From Phycisphaerae bacterium (GTDB taxonomy: Bacteria > Planctomycetota > Phycisphaerae > Tepidisphaerales > Tepidisphaeraceae): DNA of 64,000 bases. This document shows, in pieces, positions 27,916 to 38,739 of this stretch. Each line of letters opens with the position of its first letter. The stretch's first letter is position 1. The notes beneath the pieces were generated by a model. That model did not search any database. It saw only the letters and a list, made by a program, of their open reading frames with translations, and was not told the origin of the DNA. Where the stretch lies: the NCBI GenBank assembly GCA_026004655.1, contig BPJO01000006.1, positions 124,001-188,000 on the forward strand. The letters run 5' to 3'. A program made the translations under genes and the position numbers.

Positions 27916-29620
27916 ATGTCACAACTCAAAGTATGGATCATGACCGTTGTAATGATCGGATCTTTAGTTACCTCGACCCGGGCACAAGAAAGTAAACCCA
28001 AGGTCGTACTGGCAGGAGATTCGACCGTTACTTCCCATGCCGGGTGGGGAGCGGGGTTCGAACTTTATTCCCTCGGCGGAATGGAAGTCATCAACCTCAG
28101 CCAAGGGGGACGCAGCAGCAAAAGCTTTCGCAACGAAGGACACTGGAAAAAAGTTCTGGATTCCCAACCCGAAGTCGTTCTGATCCAGTTCGGACACAAC
28201 GACCAACCCGGTAAAGGTCCGGATCGTGAAACCGACCCGTCCACCAGCTTTCGCGAAAACCTCAAGAGGTATATCGATGAAACACGCCAGATCGGGGCAA
28301 AACCCGTTCTGGTTACTCCACTGGAGCGTCGCAAATGGGATGCCGACGGGACTTACATCCAAACCAACTCTTTCAGAGTACGCTGAAGCTGTCCGGATCG
28401 TGGCCCGCGAGGAAAATGTCCCATGCATTGATCTCAACCAGAAGTCCATTGAGATATACGAATCACTCGGACCTAAGGGATGTGAACTTCTGAGTCCACT
28501 TACTTCCGACGGTACGATTGATACAACTCACCTGAATCTGGTCGGGGCTGAAGTCTTTGGTGGCTTCGTCTTGAGCGAACTGAGGCTTATGGTTCCCGGG
28601 ATCGACCGTCAGATTCGCGGATTTGTGAAACCCGAACAACGTTATTCCACCACACAACCGACCACCGTTCCCAATACCGATGAACAGTCGGCGGCTCTGG
28701 CTGCCCGCGCCGAAAAACCCACGCCCCAAGGATCCTCCACCATTATCGTCGCCCGGGACGGTTCGGGTGATGTCAAAACGATCCAGCAAGCCTTGGCGCG
28801 TGTCAAACTAAATAATTCCGATCGAACCACCATTCGCATCAAAGCCGGGGTTTACAACGGTCCGATCGTCATTACTCGTCCGATGCAAAATATCACTTTT
28901 GAAGGAGAAGGAATCGACAAGACCATCATACGATTCGCTTTGACGGTTTATGACCCGATTCCGCAGGGCGTTCCTGACAGAATGGGCGGAAATGGTGTGA
29001 TCGTCTTAGGCGAGGGGTTTGAAGCTCGAAACCTCACCTTTGCTAACACCGCGGGGGATCGCGGACAGGCAATGGCACTTCGATTGCAGGCCGACCGCGC
29101 GAAAATCGAAAACTGTAAACTCACCGGTTGGCAGGATACCCTGTTAACTCATTCGGGCAGACATTATTTCAAGAACTGTCACATCGAAGGGCGCGTCGAC
29201 TTCATCTACGGTGGAGCAACGAGTGTTTTTGACCAGTGCCAGATCGTCACTAAAAACGGCGGATACATCACCGCTGCTAGCACACCCGAAAATCAGAAAT
29301 ACGGCTACCTGTTTTACCGCTGTAAAATCAGCGGGTGGGGAAAACAGGCTTATCTGGGTCGTCCCTGGAGACCATTTGCCCAAGTCGCGTTCGTCGAATG
29401 TGAAATCGGGGATAATATCCTCCCGGCAGGGTGGCATAACTGGGGAAAAGAATCCAACGAAAAGACCGCTCGCTATGTGGAATACAAAAATACAGGTCCC
29501 GGAGCAGATCGGTCTCAACGGGTTCCCTGGAGCCGTGAATTGACCGATGCCGAAGCTGTCGACTATACCCCGCAAAACTACCTTAAAGGAAACGACGGTT
29601 GGAATCCGCTCGGCCAATGA
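27916..29620 (+). CDS. CE12 SGNH esterase fused to CE8 pectin methylesterase (one +1 frame break)
   Basis: A secreted pectin-deacylating enzyme of about 567 residues. After a signal peptide (cleavage near STRA-QE), the first domain is an SGNH/GDSL acetylesterase with GDSTVTSH, GQGG-like SQGGRSSKSF, FGHNDQ and the late DTTHLN Asp-His pair. The second (from about residue 265) is a pectin methylesterase with GQAMALRLQADRA, GWQDTLLTHSGRHYF, RVDFIYGGA and YLGRPWRPFAQ, so both catalytic Asp and the Arg/Trp are present. The frame breaks inside the SGNH domain near 28361-28372. Removing one base gives TYIQPTLSEYAEAVRIV and restores a single frame. The start has GGAG 8 bases upstream. Confidence 0.85.
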
Positions 29621-29723
29621 CCCGCCCGGGAATGAATCATGTTTCGATCCATGTCCATGCGATGTCGATATGATGCGTACTGTACTGTCGAATAGGTCTT
29701 ATTCTCTGTTTCGGAATGGTGGC

Positions 29724-31802
29724 TCAACTTGTTCTTGATCCTTCTGACTTGTTGATTCCTCGGTAACCGACAACACGTAGGCTGAATAGTCCGGCAAGCG
29801 AAAGCGTTGCGATCCATCCCGACGGTTCAGGGACATAGGTAGCGTTCAAGACTAATCGGGGAGCCAAAGCATCTCCGCTCTCACGGGAATAAAATGCCGA
29901 TTCAATACTTCCGCTACCAACCCGTTCGATCAGAAGAGTGACCTGGTTTCCGGGTCCCCGAGCATCATAGTAAGCGGCTAGGTTCAGAAAAACGGCCAAG
30001 TTTGCTGCGTCAAAAACAGCGGTTTGATGAATGCTAAGTCCGCTGACATTAATTTCACCCAGCGTGAATAGGCGCCCGGAAACAATCCCCTTGGTAGAAC
30101 TGTCCCCATCATATATTAGGCCCGGGGCATTGCTGAACCGGACCGAGTTTTCATCCCAATTCCATGACGAGTCGTCATGTTCCAACCCGTATATACGTAA
30201 GGTGTGATAATTTCCGGTCAAATTTCCGGCAGCAGTCAGCTCCAGTCGTGCATCGATTACAGAACCGGGGCGAACGGAGGAAAGATCAAACTTGAGAACC
30301 GCGTACTCATTTCCTCCGCTTGACCACCGGCTGTAGATACGGGAGATGTTTCCGACACCACTGCTGGTGGTGGTTCCGGAGTTATTATTTTCTGATACGA
30401 CGGCGTCTGCGACGGAACGGAGCATAAAAGTCGTCCCCCCGATGGGCGTATAAGCGTTGGGAGTTAAGGAATGGAGATACGTTTCCAACATCGTGTATCC
30501 GCTCGGAGTAGCGAGATTTCGGATATTCTGAGACGGAGAATATCCGTGAGCGATGGCGAAATAATCGGGCACACCGTCCCCGTTGGAGTCAGTCGGTGGT
30601 GTTCCGGAGGGTAATGAAGGAAACCCCCCGACTTCGTTTTGAGAATCGATCATCGGTCCGTCCCCTAACATGCTGGAACGAACTACCCCCCGATCAATGG
30701 TGTCTCGAAAAAGGTTGGCTCCCGATCGGCTGAGAACTTGAATATAAGCCTGACGGGCGTTGGTTGTTTGGACAGGGATCACATTCGCACGGGAAGATGA
30801 CAAGGTATAGGTTCCGCTCAATCCGGATGTGGACACGCCATCCACAAAACCATTTTTATTGGTATCAATCATGTTGCCACTACTATAGATAGTGGTGCCT
30901 GTCCCACCACCCAAGAAAAGAGAGGTGGAACTGGTTTCCGGTCCACTGATACCGTAGTTACCGACAAGATTGACGTAGGTGTTGAGATCTGCCCCGCTGT
31001 ACCCGTAGCGAAAACCGGGATTGGCGATGACATTATTGACGAAATCAAGACGGGTGGTTTGACCTTCGACGGAAGAATCACCCGGTCTGGGATTGCGACT
31101 ACTGTGCTGGGCATAGAGGTTATGATGAAAAGTGATGTCTCCACCATTGATCAGAGATCCGTACCCGTGAGCCCCTTTATGATGTCCTGCATTCTGCAGG
31201 GACTGACTGATCTGTGACCATTGAACGGTAACATCCGTAGAACCATGAGTTACGCTCAGGGTTTCATCAACACCCCATGAAGCACTGACATGATCGATCA
31301 TGATATTTCGGCTGCCCGCGATCCATAAGGCATCGGGTTCGTAGGTGTTGTCTATATTTCGCGTATAAGTATCTCCGACACGAAAACGGAGATATTGGAC
31401 GATGACGTTTTCTGTCGGAACGGATCCGTTGTTGACGATCCGGGTTTGCCTGTCTGCCAAGGTAATTCCTCCACCCGGAGCAGTCTGACCAGCAATCGTA
31501 AGGTTCGACTTGTTAATGATCAGATCGGATAGCAGATGGATCGTACCGGAGACATTGAATAGGATCGTTCGGGGACCGCCGGCGGTTTGAATCCCGTAAC
31601 GAAGGCTCCCCGGTCCGGAGTCGTTGAGGTTTTGGACATAATAAACATCTCCCCCCCGTCCGCCTGTGGAATATTTTCCCGCCCCTTCTGCACCAGGAAA
31701 AGCAACCAACTGAGCATCAACGGCGTTACCCAGAATAAAAATGGCTCCAAGAAACCCACATATCGGTGCTGCACACCGAAACGGACCAGGGGTGTGAATC
31801 AT
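29724..31802 (-). CDS. Pectate lyase (PL1-type) with PEP-CTERM sorting tail
   Basis: A secreted polygalacturonate lyase of about 692 residues. A signal peptide ends near AVDA-QL. The parallel beta-helix begins AFPGAEGAGKYSTGGRGG and has the IMIDHVSASWGVDETLSV and HSSRNPRPGDSS segments, which match the Ca2+/catalytic region of PL1. A DNRLRE-like beta domain follows (about 450-660). The C-terminus VPEPSGWIATLSLAGLFSLR is a PEP-CTERM signal (VPEP, hydrophobic helix, basic end), so the protein should be processed by an exosortase/archaeosortase-type system. The start at 31802 is chosen because it begins the signal peptide. It is convergent with the pectin esterase gene, completing a small pectin cluster. 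Confidence 0.88.
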   Translation of the reverse strand: MIHTPGPFRCAAPICGFLGAIFILGNAVDAQLVAFPGAEGAGKYSTGGRGGDVYYVQNLNDSGPGSLRYGIQTAGGPRTILFNVSGTIHLLSDLIINKSNLTIAGQTAPGGGITLADRQTRIVNNGSVPTENVIVQYLRFRVGDTYTRNIDNTYEPDALWIAGSRNIMIDHVSASWGVDETLSVTHGSTDVTVQWSQISQSLQNAGHHKGAHGYGSLINGGDITFHHNLYAQHSSRNPRPGDSSVEGQTTRLDFVNNVIANPGFRYGYSGADLNTYVNLVGNYGISGPETSSTSLFLGGGTGTTIYSSGNMIDTNKNGFVDGVSTSGLSGTYTLSSSRANVIPVQTTNARQAYIQVLSRSGANLFRDTIDRGVVRSSMLGDGPMIDSQNEVGGFPSLPSGTPPTDSNGDGVPDYFAIAHGYSPSQNIRNLATPSGYTMLETYLHSLTPNAYTPIGGTTFMLRSVADAVVSENNNSGTTTSSGVGNISRIYSRWSSGGNEYAVLKFDLSSVRPGSVIDARLELTAAGNLTGNYHTLRIYGLEHDDSSWNWDENSVRFSNAPGLIYDGDSSTKGIVSGRLFTLGEINVSGLSIHQTAVFDAANLAVFLNLAAYYDARGPGNQVTLLIERVGSGSIESAFYSRESGDALAPRLVLNATYVPEPSGWIATLSLAGLFSLRVVGYRGINKSEGSRTS

Positions 31803-31930
31803 GGTGCGATCTCTACCTTTCCTATGAGATTTCCGCACGATTCCGCCGAATCGGACTGAAAGACCCAAGTATTATTTCATTCTCAGTTCACCGACAAAAA
31901 TCTATTCAGTTTCGGATTCAAGTTTTCTGA

Positions 31931-33400
<1,470 letters not shown>

Positions 33401-33418
33401 TTAAGGAGTGATGAGGCT

Positions 33419-33460
33419 TGCCAGCAGGAGCAGATCCTCGGGTTTATCCCCCTGCTGGCA
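33419..33460 (+). terminator. Hairpin after enolase
   Basis: TGCCAGCAGG at 33419-33428 and CCTGCTGGCA at 33451-33460 form a perfect 10-bp stem with a 22-base loop, 18 bases after the enolase stop. No T-run follows, so it may act as an attenuator or 3' stabiliser rather than a classical terminator. Confidence 0.5.
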
Positions 33461-33480
33461 GGCCCATCATATGAAACATT

Positions 33481-34698
33481 ATGGATTCGTCGCGCAAGGA
33501 AGCGCCTTCATTCGACCTTTCTGCCAAAACGTCTGAAGACGAAAACGTGCTTCAGGTCGGTCCAGAAGATCTCGATGCGGGTATCATTTCGGGGCAAAAA
33601 AAAAAGCCCGAAATAAAAGCCATACCCCCCGATCCCGATCTGGAAGCAAAGTTATTCAACGCACTCGTCAGCCCAGTGGCTCCGGTTCGTTTGAACGATT
33701 CTTCCGTATCAGCTCACGAACCGACGCCCGCCTCTCCGGAACCGAACGTTCCACCACCTCTCGAAAAAAACGAGCCGCCTGAGGCTGATCCTACCGAGGA
33801 TCGGGATTTGACGTCGAAACCGATTCTGGTCATTCGTCCGTCATCCGTCGAAACCGGGCCGACCGTACACGATTGGGAACCTCTGCCGCCACCGATGCGG
33901 ATTGCCCGAGAAACGGACACGTCTGCTAATGAAAGCGTGCCCGTTGTCGCTCAAGAACAGGATGTCGAGGAGTCCGTGTCGACGTCCACTCCGTCCAAGT
34001 CGATTCCTCGTACCCGAGATCCTGCAGAAGCAGAGGTGCAAACGTCTCCTGCTTCAGAAAGTTCGGTCTCAAGCCGCTACGATCGATTTGATCAGGCCAG
34101 TTCAGATCCGACTTCTAAAGAAAACCCCGAAGCATCGTTGGGACAATCGACAGATGATCCGTCAACTCAAACCGACTTATCCGATCTTGGTCCGGTCTCG
34201 TGCGGAAACGCTGTTTCCCGGACCGGGGCTTGGTGGACGCTGCCCATGATGTGCCTGGGATTGACGATCATTGCCTGTGCGTTAATTGTCCCTGCGGTGG
34301 ATGAAAATCGGCGGGAATTGCATCAATTAACTCGACTGGAACGGGATGTAAACTATTTTCAGATGCAATCAGAGGTCAACAAACAGTTTCTGGAGCATGT
34401 CAGTACCGATCCAGCTTTGGCCGAGCGTCTAGCGATGAGACAATTGCGGATGACTCGTCCGGATTCACGTATTGTCCAGATTCCGCAAACGGGCAACCCG
34501 TTTGCGATGTCGCCTTACGCGCTGGTGACCCTGGATCCCCCCCCGCCGGTCCCCGATTATCAACCTCTCGGAGGTGTTCTAAGCCGGTATTTTCTGGATC
34601 CCCAAACCCAGATTTATCTGACCGGGATCGGCATACTTCTGACCGCAGCAGGGGTAATATTGGGCGGTGGACAAACCAGACCTGATCAGGCCGCCTGA
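33481..34698 (+). CDS. Proline-rich membrane protein of unknown function
   Basis: A 405-residue protein with an acidic, Ser/Pro/Glu-rich and probably disordered first half (to about residue 240), a membrane helix (WWTLPMMCLGLTIIACALIV), a short coiled-coil segment (RRELHQLTRLERDVNYFQMQ), a segment with PPPPVPDYQPLGG, and a second membrane helix near the C-terminus (IYLTGIGILLTAAGVILGG). No domain is recognised. The in-frame run of ten A's at 33596-33605 (encoding KKK after a Gln) is intact here, a useful contrast to the frame breaks elsewhere. It ends 13 bases inside the convergent GGDEF-EAL gene. It could be a cell-envelope or cell-division protein, but this is open. Confidence 0.7.
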   Translation: MDSSRKEAPSFDLSAKTSEDENVLQVGPEDLDAGIISGQKKKPEIKAIPPDPDLEAKLFNALVSPVAPVRLNDSSVSAHEPTPASPEPNVPPPLEKNEPPEADPTEDRDLTSKPILVIRPSSVETGPTVHDWEPLPPPMRIARETDTSANESVPVVAQEQDVEESVSTSTPSKSIPRTRDPAEAEVQTSPASESSVSSRYDRFDQASSDPTSKENPEASLGQSTDDPSTQTDLSDLGPVSCGNAVSRTGAWWTLPMMCLGLTIIACALIVPAVDENRRELHQLTRLERDVNYFQMQSEVNKQFLEHVSTDPALAERLAMRQLRMTRPDSRIVQIPQTGNPFAMSPYALVTLDPPPPVPDYQPLGGVLSRYFLDPQTQIYLTGIGILLTAAGVILGGGQTRPDQAA

Positions 34699-37136
34699 GC
34701 CTGTTTACCCGAATCCAACAACAGTTTTTGTATCACTAAATGTTGTTTGTCTTTGAGCAACTGTTCAACTGCGTTCGAACTCAGAGGCTTGGAAAACAAA
34801 TACCCTTGCACGAAATCACAGTCCAAGGATTGAAGTACTGCAACTTGTTCCGGCGTCTCTAGACCCTCCGCCACCACCTTCAACCCCAAATGATGAGCTA
34901 AGGTCAACGTGGCATTGACAACAGCCGTCGCATTCAGGTCAAGGCAAAGATTTTGCATAAACAACCGGTCTAGCTTGAGTATATCGATGGGAAACTCGTG
35001 TAACGAAGCCAACGAAGAATGTCCGGTCCCGAAATCGTCCATCGAGACCTTTACGCCGATTTCGTGTAAAGAACGGATGGTTTGCAATACGCTGTCGGTT
35101 TTCTCCATCACCATACTTTCTGTAATTTCCATTTTGACTGCGGCAGGGGGCACTTTGCAGTGTTCCAGAACCCGTCGAATACACGGAATCAGTTCCCGAT
35201 CTATCAATTGTTTTCGGGAAAGATTGATTGCCATGGATAAATCGTCCGACGGGTATTCGGCCCGCCAGACCGATAACTGTTGTATCGCCTGTTCGATGAC
35301 CCAACGACCGATCGGCAAAATCATCCCGGTGTCTTCCGCGACCGGAATAAACTCGTCAGGTTGAATGATCCTGCCATCACGTCGCCACCGTATTAAGGCT
35401 TCGAAGCCGGCAATACGTCCGTCTCTCAACGCGACGATGGGCTGATAATTCAGGAAAAGCTCCTGACGTTCCAATGCCCTTCGCAAAGCGGATTCCGTTT
35501 CAAGTCGTCTCAGAGCCTCCGTATGCATTCGTTCATTAAACAGCATGTACCGATCTTTTCCTGCGGATTTCGCGCGGTACATCGCAGTATCAGCATCCCG
35601 TAGGACGTCTTCTGCTCGTTCATGACCGTAGCCTGCAATGACGATCCCGATACTCCCCGTGCTGACGATTTCGTGACCCCTGATCTGATAGGGTTGACGA
35701 AGTACTTCCAGTGCCGTCTCGGCAATTCGTGTTACATGATCTTTGGCATGGCACCCTTGAAGCAGGATCACAAACTCGTCTCCCCCGAGTCGATAAGGTG
35801 TCGCAACCGGACCGTCCCGATGACTTATAGAACCATCCGCAGTCACCCAACGAAGGCGCTGAGCAATCTCCCGGAGCAGTTCGTCGCCCGTTTCATGTCC
35901 GAGACTGTCATTGACCATTTTGAATCGATCGAAATCGAGGAACAGAACCGCATAAGACCATTCCGGATTTTCCTGATGGGTTTGGATCGCTTTGGTGAGA
36001 TGCTCCATCAGTAGTGCGCGGTTTGCTAGACCGGTCAGTTTATCCCGATAAGCCGCATCGCGAAGCTGTTGCTCCATCTCTCTGTGTCGTGTGATGTCCT
36101 GGATCGCTCCCAAAAGACGAACTGGACGTCCGTTTTCGAACTCGACTGCACCTAAAACTCGTACATAGATGTGCTTGCCGTCGGCCCGAATCATAGGTGC
36201 GTCAAAGTCAAATCCCGTTCCACATTCGATGGCTTTTTGGACTTCTTTTCGTACCAAAGCCCGCGCCTCCGGAGCATAGAACGCGATCGCGGATTCGAGA
36301 GTCGGTTGATAATCGTCGTCAACTCCGTGCAGAGCACGCGTACAAGCGGTCCAGAACGGGGTCATGGTCTGCAAATCCAAACGCCATCCTCCGACCCCGG
36401 CAATTTCGCCGACCTTATCAAGAAATACATTTTTTTCGGCAATTTCTCGTGTTTTCGACTGGACTTCTCGATCGATTCTTTCGTATTCCTGTTCGGTATA
36501 CGCTTGCAGGCTTGCGTTTTCCCGCAACTCTTTGAGATTTCTCTGGATCGCAATGATCAAAAAAATATCTTCAAACATCACCCAGACTGCGTGCTCGATC
36601 GTTCGCCAAGGACCTGCAGACAGAACACCGTAGATTGTCTCAGGCCAAAAAGCGCCTCGCACGGCATGGTCGACTGTGGTAATCAGTGTCGCTAGCAAAA
36701 GCATTCTTCGATCCAGATACCATGCCAAAAATGCCAGTGATCCGAACACATGAAAATGCGTTTCGATCCGTCCACCGGTCAGATGAATCAACAACGAACT
36801 ATATGACATCTGAGACACCGTGATGATCACACGTGTAACGGTTGTTCCCGGGTGACGAATGGCAAAATAGATCGGAAATCCCGAAAGCAATCCTCCCAGA
36901 ATCACTGCAGCTAACAGGTGCGGATGGATAAAACTTGTCGTTCCCTGCCATGTCCTCGGAGACCAGTAACAGGCTATTAAGATCGCACCGGCCCACTGCG
37001 CAACCATCAGAAGTATGAAGGTCCGGTCACATTGTCTAGCCAAAATCGCCAACCGTTCAGAAAAAAGATACTCTGCTCGCTTGGACGGAATTGAGCTTTC
37101 GCGATCGAGCGAAATTGATTGACTGCTCGATATCAT
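34686..37136 (-). CDS. Membrane-bound GGDEF-EAL protein (c-di-GMP synthesis/breakdown)
   Basis: About 816 residues, made up of several predicted membrane helices (about 25-185, including the ETHFHVFGSLAFLAWYLD segment seen in some sensor kinases), a coiled coil, a PAS domain (about 235-360), a GGDEF domain with intact GGDEF (diguanylate cyclase) and an EAL domain with EAL at GFEALIRWRRD and DDFGTGHSSL (phosphodiesterase). Both catalytic cores look active. It would control motility or biofilm via c-di-GMP. The ATG at 37136 overlaps the stop of the upstream RedB-like gene as ATGA, which decides this start over one at 37181 and implies coupling to that gene. Confidence 0.88.
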   Translation of the reverse strand: MISSSQSISLDRESSIPSKRAEYLFSERLAILARQCDRTFILLMVAQWAGAILIACYWSPRTWQGTTSFIHPHLLAAVILGGLLSGFPIYFAIRHPGTTVTRVIITVSQMSYSSLLIHLTGGRIETHFHVFGSLAFLAWYLDRRMLLLATLITTVDHAVRGAFWPETIYGVLSAGPWRTIEHAVWVMFEDIFLIIAIQRNLKELRENASLQAYTEQEYERIDREVQSKTREIAEKNVFLDKVGEIAGVGGWRLDLQTMTPFWTACTRALHGVDDDYQPTLESAIAFYAPEARALVRKEVQKAIECGTGFDFDAPMIRADGKHIYVRVLGAVEFENGRPVRLLGAIQDITRHREMEQQLRDAAYRDKLTGLANRALLMEHLTKAIQTHQENPEWSYAVLFLDFDRFKMVNDSLGHETGDELLREIAQRLRWVTADGSISHRDGPVATPYRLGGDEFVILLQGCHAKDHVTRIAETALEVLRQPYQIRGHEIVSTGSIGIVIAGYGHERAEDVLRDADTAMYRAKSAGKDRYMLFNERMHTEALRRLETESALRRALERQELFLNYQPIVALRDGRIAGFEALIRWRRDGRIIQPDEFIPVAEDTGMILPIGRWVIEQAIQQLSVWRAEYPSDDLSMAINLSRKQLIDRELIPCIRRVLEHCKVPPAAVKMEITESMVMEKTDSVLQTIRSLHEIGVKVSMDDFGTGHSSLASLHEFPIDILKLDRLFMQNLCLDLNATAVVNATLTLAHHLGLKVVAEGLETPEQVAVLQSLDCDFVQGYLFSKPLSSNAVEQLLKDKQHLVIQKLLLDSGKQAQAA

Positions 37137-37777
37137 CGGGCTTTTCTCTCCACTTGTTTGTTCTTTTCCAGGATCGGACATCCAAAGATGGGTCCCTGCG
37201 TAGCAGGCAAGTGTGGGTCATCTAGGTAACGAAGGATCGCTTGAGAACCCGAATTATCCCCTTCGTGCCCCCTTTGTGGTGTAATACCACCCCAGTATAA
37301 AGGCTGACCGGTTCGGTCGTACAAAATTGTCCAACCCGATGTATACGCGCCAAATCGCCGCGACAGTTCTCCATCGACATCTTCAATAACGCGAATACCA
37401 GGAATCGACTGCAACTGTTGGTGAATAGAATTGTCATTCCACCCCTTGGGAGGCTTTGACGGCGTATAAACGATGGACAAAACAGCCAGCCTGTTTTCCG
37501 ATCGAATGATCAACTTTTCCAGTTCCGTGAGTGAAGCCCGTGTGCAGGGGCATTGTGGATGGATAAAAATGATCAAGTTGGATCGTTGAGAATCGATAGG
37601 CAAATATGAAAACTGTTGCAAAGACGGGACAGGACCACTTTGGCCTGGAGTTGATGCGTATAACTGCAACCCAATCATCCCTAGCAAAACAGCCGTAGCC
37701 CACAAGCCAATCAATAGAACTTTCAAATATCGAAATAATTGGTTCTTGACCGGATATGTGCTTGCGTCTCTTACCAT
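37133..37777 (-). CDS. RedB-like membrane-anchored thioredoxin-fold protein
   Basis: A 214-residue protein with an N-terminal membrane helix (about 18-42) and a periplasmic thioredoxin-like domain carrying the motif FIHPQCPCTRASL, a C-P-C pair in place of the usual C-x-x-C, and a further C-terminal cysteine in FGCPILE. This pattern matches the RedB-type family found in planctomycetes; its reaction is not well defined but a thiol-redox role is likely. Its stop overlaps the start of the GGDEF-EAL gene (ATGA), which suggests a redox signal linked to c-di-GMP. Confidence 0.7.
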   Translation of the reverse strand: MVRDASTYPVKNQLFRYLKVLLIGLWATAVLLGMIGLQLYASTPGQSGPVPSLQQFSYLPIDSQRSNLIIFIHPQCPCTRASLTELEKLIIRSENRLAVLSIVYTPSKPPKGWNDNSIHQQLQSIPGIRVIEDVDGELSRRFGAYTSGWTILYDRTGQPLYWGGITPQRGHEGDNSGSQAILRYLDDPHLPATQGPIFGCPILEKNKQVERKAR

Positions 37778-37935
37778 AATTCACTAGTTCAGGCAGATTC
37801 TAAGCTTGCCCAACTCTGCATCGGCGGAAAAGGAGCCGATCTTAATGCCGCGGACCCTAGGGTAATCCCTTAAAACTCCGAATGACTGATTTCGTTCTGG
37901 GCATGGACTTGGAGGGATGTATTATTGGTAGGGGC

Positions 37936-37944
37936 TGATAAAAT
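37936..37944 (+). promoter_or_regulatory. Extended -10 element of tsaB (leaderless)
   Basis: TGATAAAAT (TG, one base, then TAAAAT) ends 6 bases before the ATG at 37951 (and 3 before a GTG at 37948). Transcription would begin at or next to the start codon, so the mRNA is probably leaderless. No Shine-Dalgarno sequence is present. Confidence 0.45.
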
Positions 37945-37950
37945 GCGGTG

Positions 37951-38730
37951 ATGGGTGATTGTCGGGCTTTGGCAATTGAGACTTCCGGGCGAATTGGGGA
38001 AATCGGACTTGTCGAGAACGGACAAACCGTGCTAACCAAAATGTTTTCTCACGGTTTGCACCACGCCGCTGCCATCGTTTCGACGATAGACCAATTAACT
38101 CGTTCTCTGGGATGGCGACAGAGAGAAATTCAGCAGGTTTATGTTTCGGCGGGTCCAGGATCGTTTACCGGGCTGCGTATCGGAATCACGTTGGTCAAAA
38201 CACTCGCATTTTCCATCAACTGCAAAATTGTTGCGGTCGAAACATGCAAAGTTCTATTGATGAACGCCCCGGCCGAGGCTCGCGAGGTTATCATCGTACT
38301 CGATGCCAAGCGTGGTCAGATTTTTGGTGCTCGTTTTCTCCGTCAAACCTCCTCAAGTTCTCCTGAACCCCTGACTTCGTGGACAGAAGTCGAACCGCCC
38401 CATCTGGATACTCTTTCGGACATCCTTCAACGGTCAGGCCGACCCGTTACCCTGATCGGCGAAGGCATCCCTTATCACCAGCACCTGATCCGTGATCCAG
38501 ATTCCGTCAGGATCACCGAAGCATCCCTTTGGCGTGCACGAGTGGAACATGTGGCGAGGCTTGGCTGGATCGACGCGTTGGCCGGGCGGTTTGCAGACCC
38601 CTTCACCCTTACACCGATCTATGTCAGGCTCCCCGAAGCCGAAGAAAAACGATTGCGTGCGGAAGGGAAACTCAGACAGACTTCTTCAGAATCTTCCGGA
38701 CCGACATTCCATGGTGCGAGTTCCCGCTGA
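37951..38730 (+). CDS. tsaB: tRNA threonylcarbamoyladenosine biosynthesis protein TsaB
   Basis: TsaB is the non-catalytic ASKHA-fold partner of TsaD in making the t6A37 modification of ANN-decoding tRNAs. The 259-residue protein begins with RALAIETSGRIGEIGL and has VSAGPGSFTGLRIGITL, the key signature, near residue 68, and VLDAKRGQIFGARF in the centre. The C-terminal part is longer than in E. coli TsaB and rather divergent. An in-frame GTG one codon upstream is the alternative start. The gene is convergent with accC. Confidence 0.9.
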   Translation: MGDCRALAIETSGRIGEIGLVENGQTVLTKMFSHGLHHAAAIVSTIDQLTRSLGWRQREIQQVYVSAGPGSFTGLRIGITLVKTLAFSINCKIVAVETCKVLLMNAPAEAREVIIVLDAKRGQIFGARFLRQTSSSSPEPLTSWTEVEPPHLDTLSDILQRSGRPVTLIGEGIPYHQHLIRDPDSVRITEASLWRARVEHVARLGWIDALAGRFADPFTLTPIYVRLPEAEEKRLRAEGKLRQTSSESSGPTFHGASSR

Positions 38731-38739
38731 CCGTACGGC

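Noticed and set aside
36171-36695. A 174-codon open frame on the plus strand
   Set aside because: It is antisense to the PAS/GGDEF part of the c-di-GMP gene; no ribosome site or recognisable domain.
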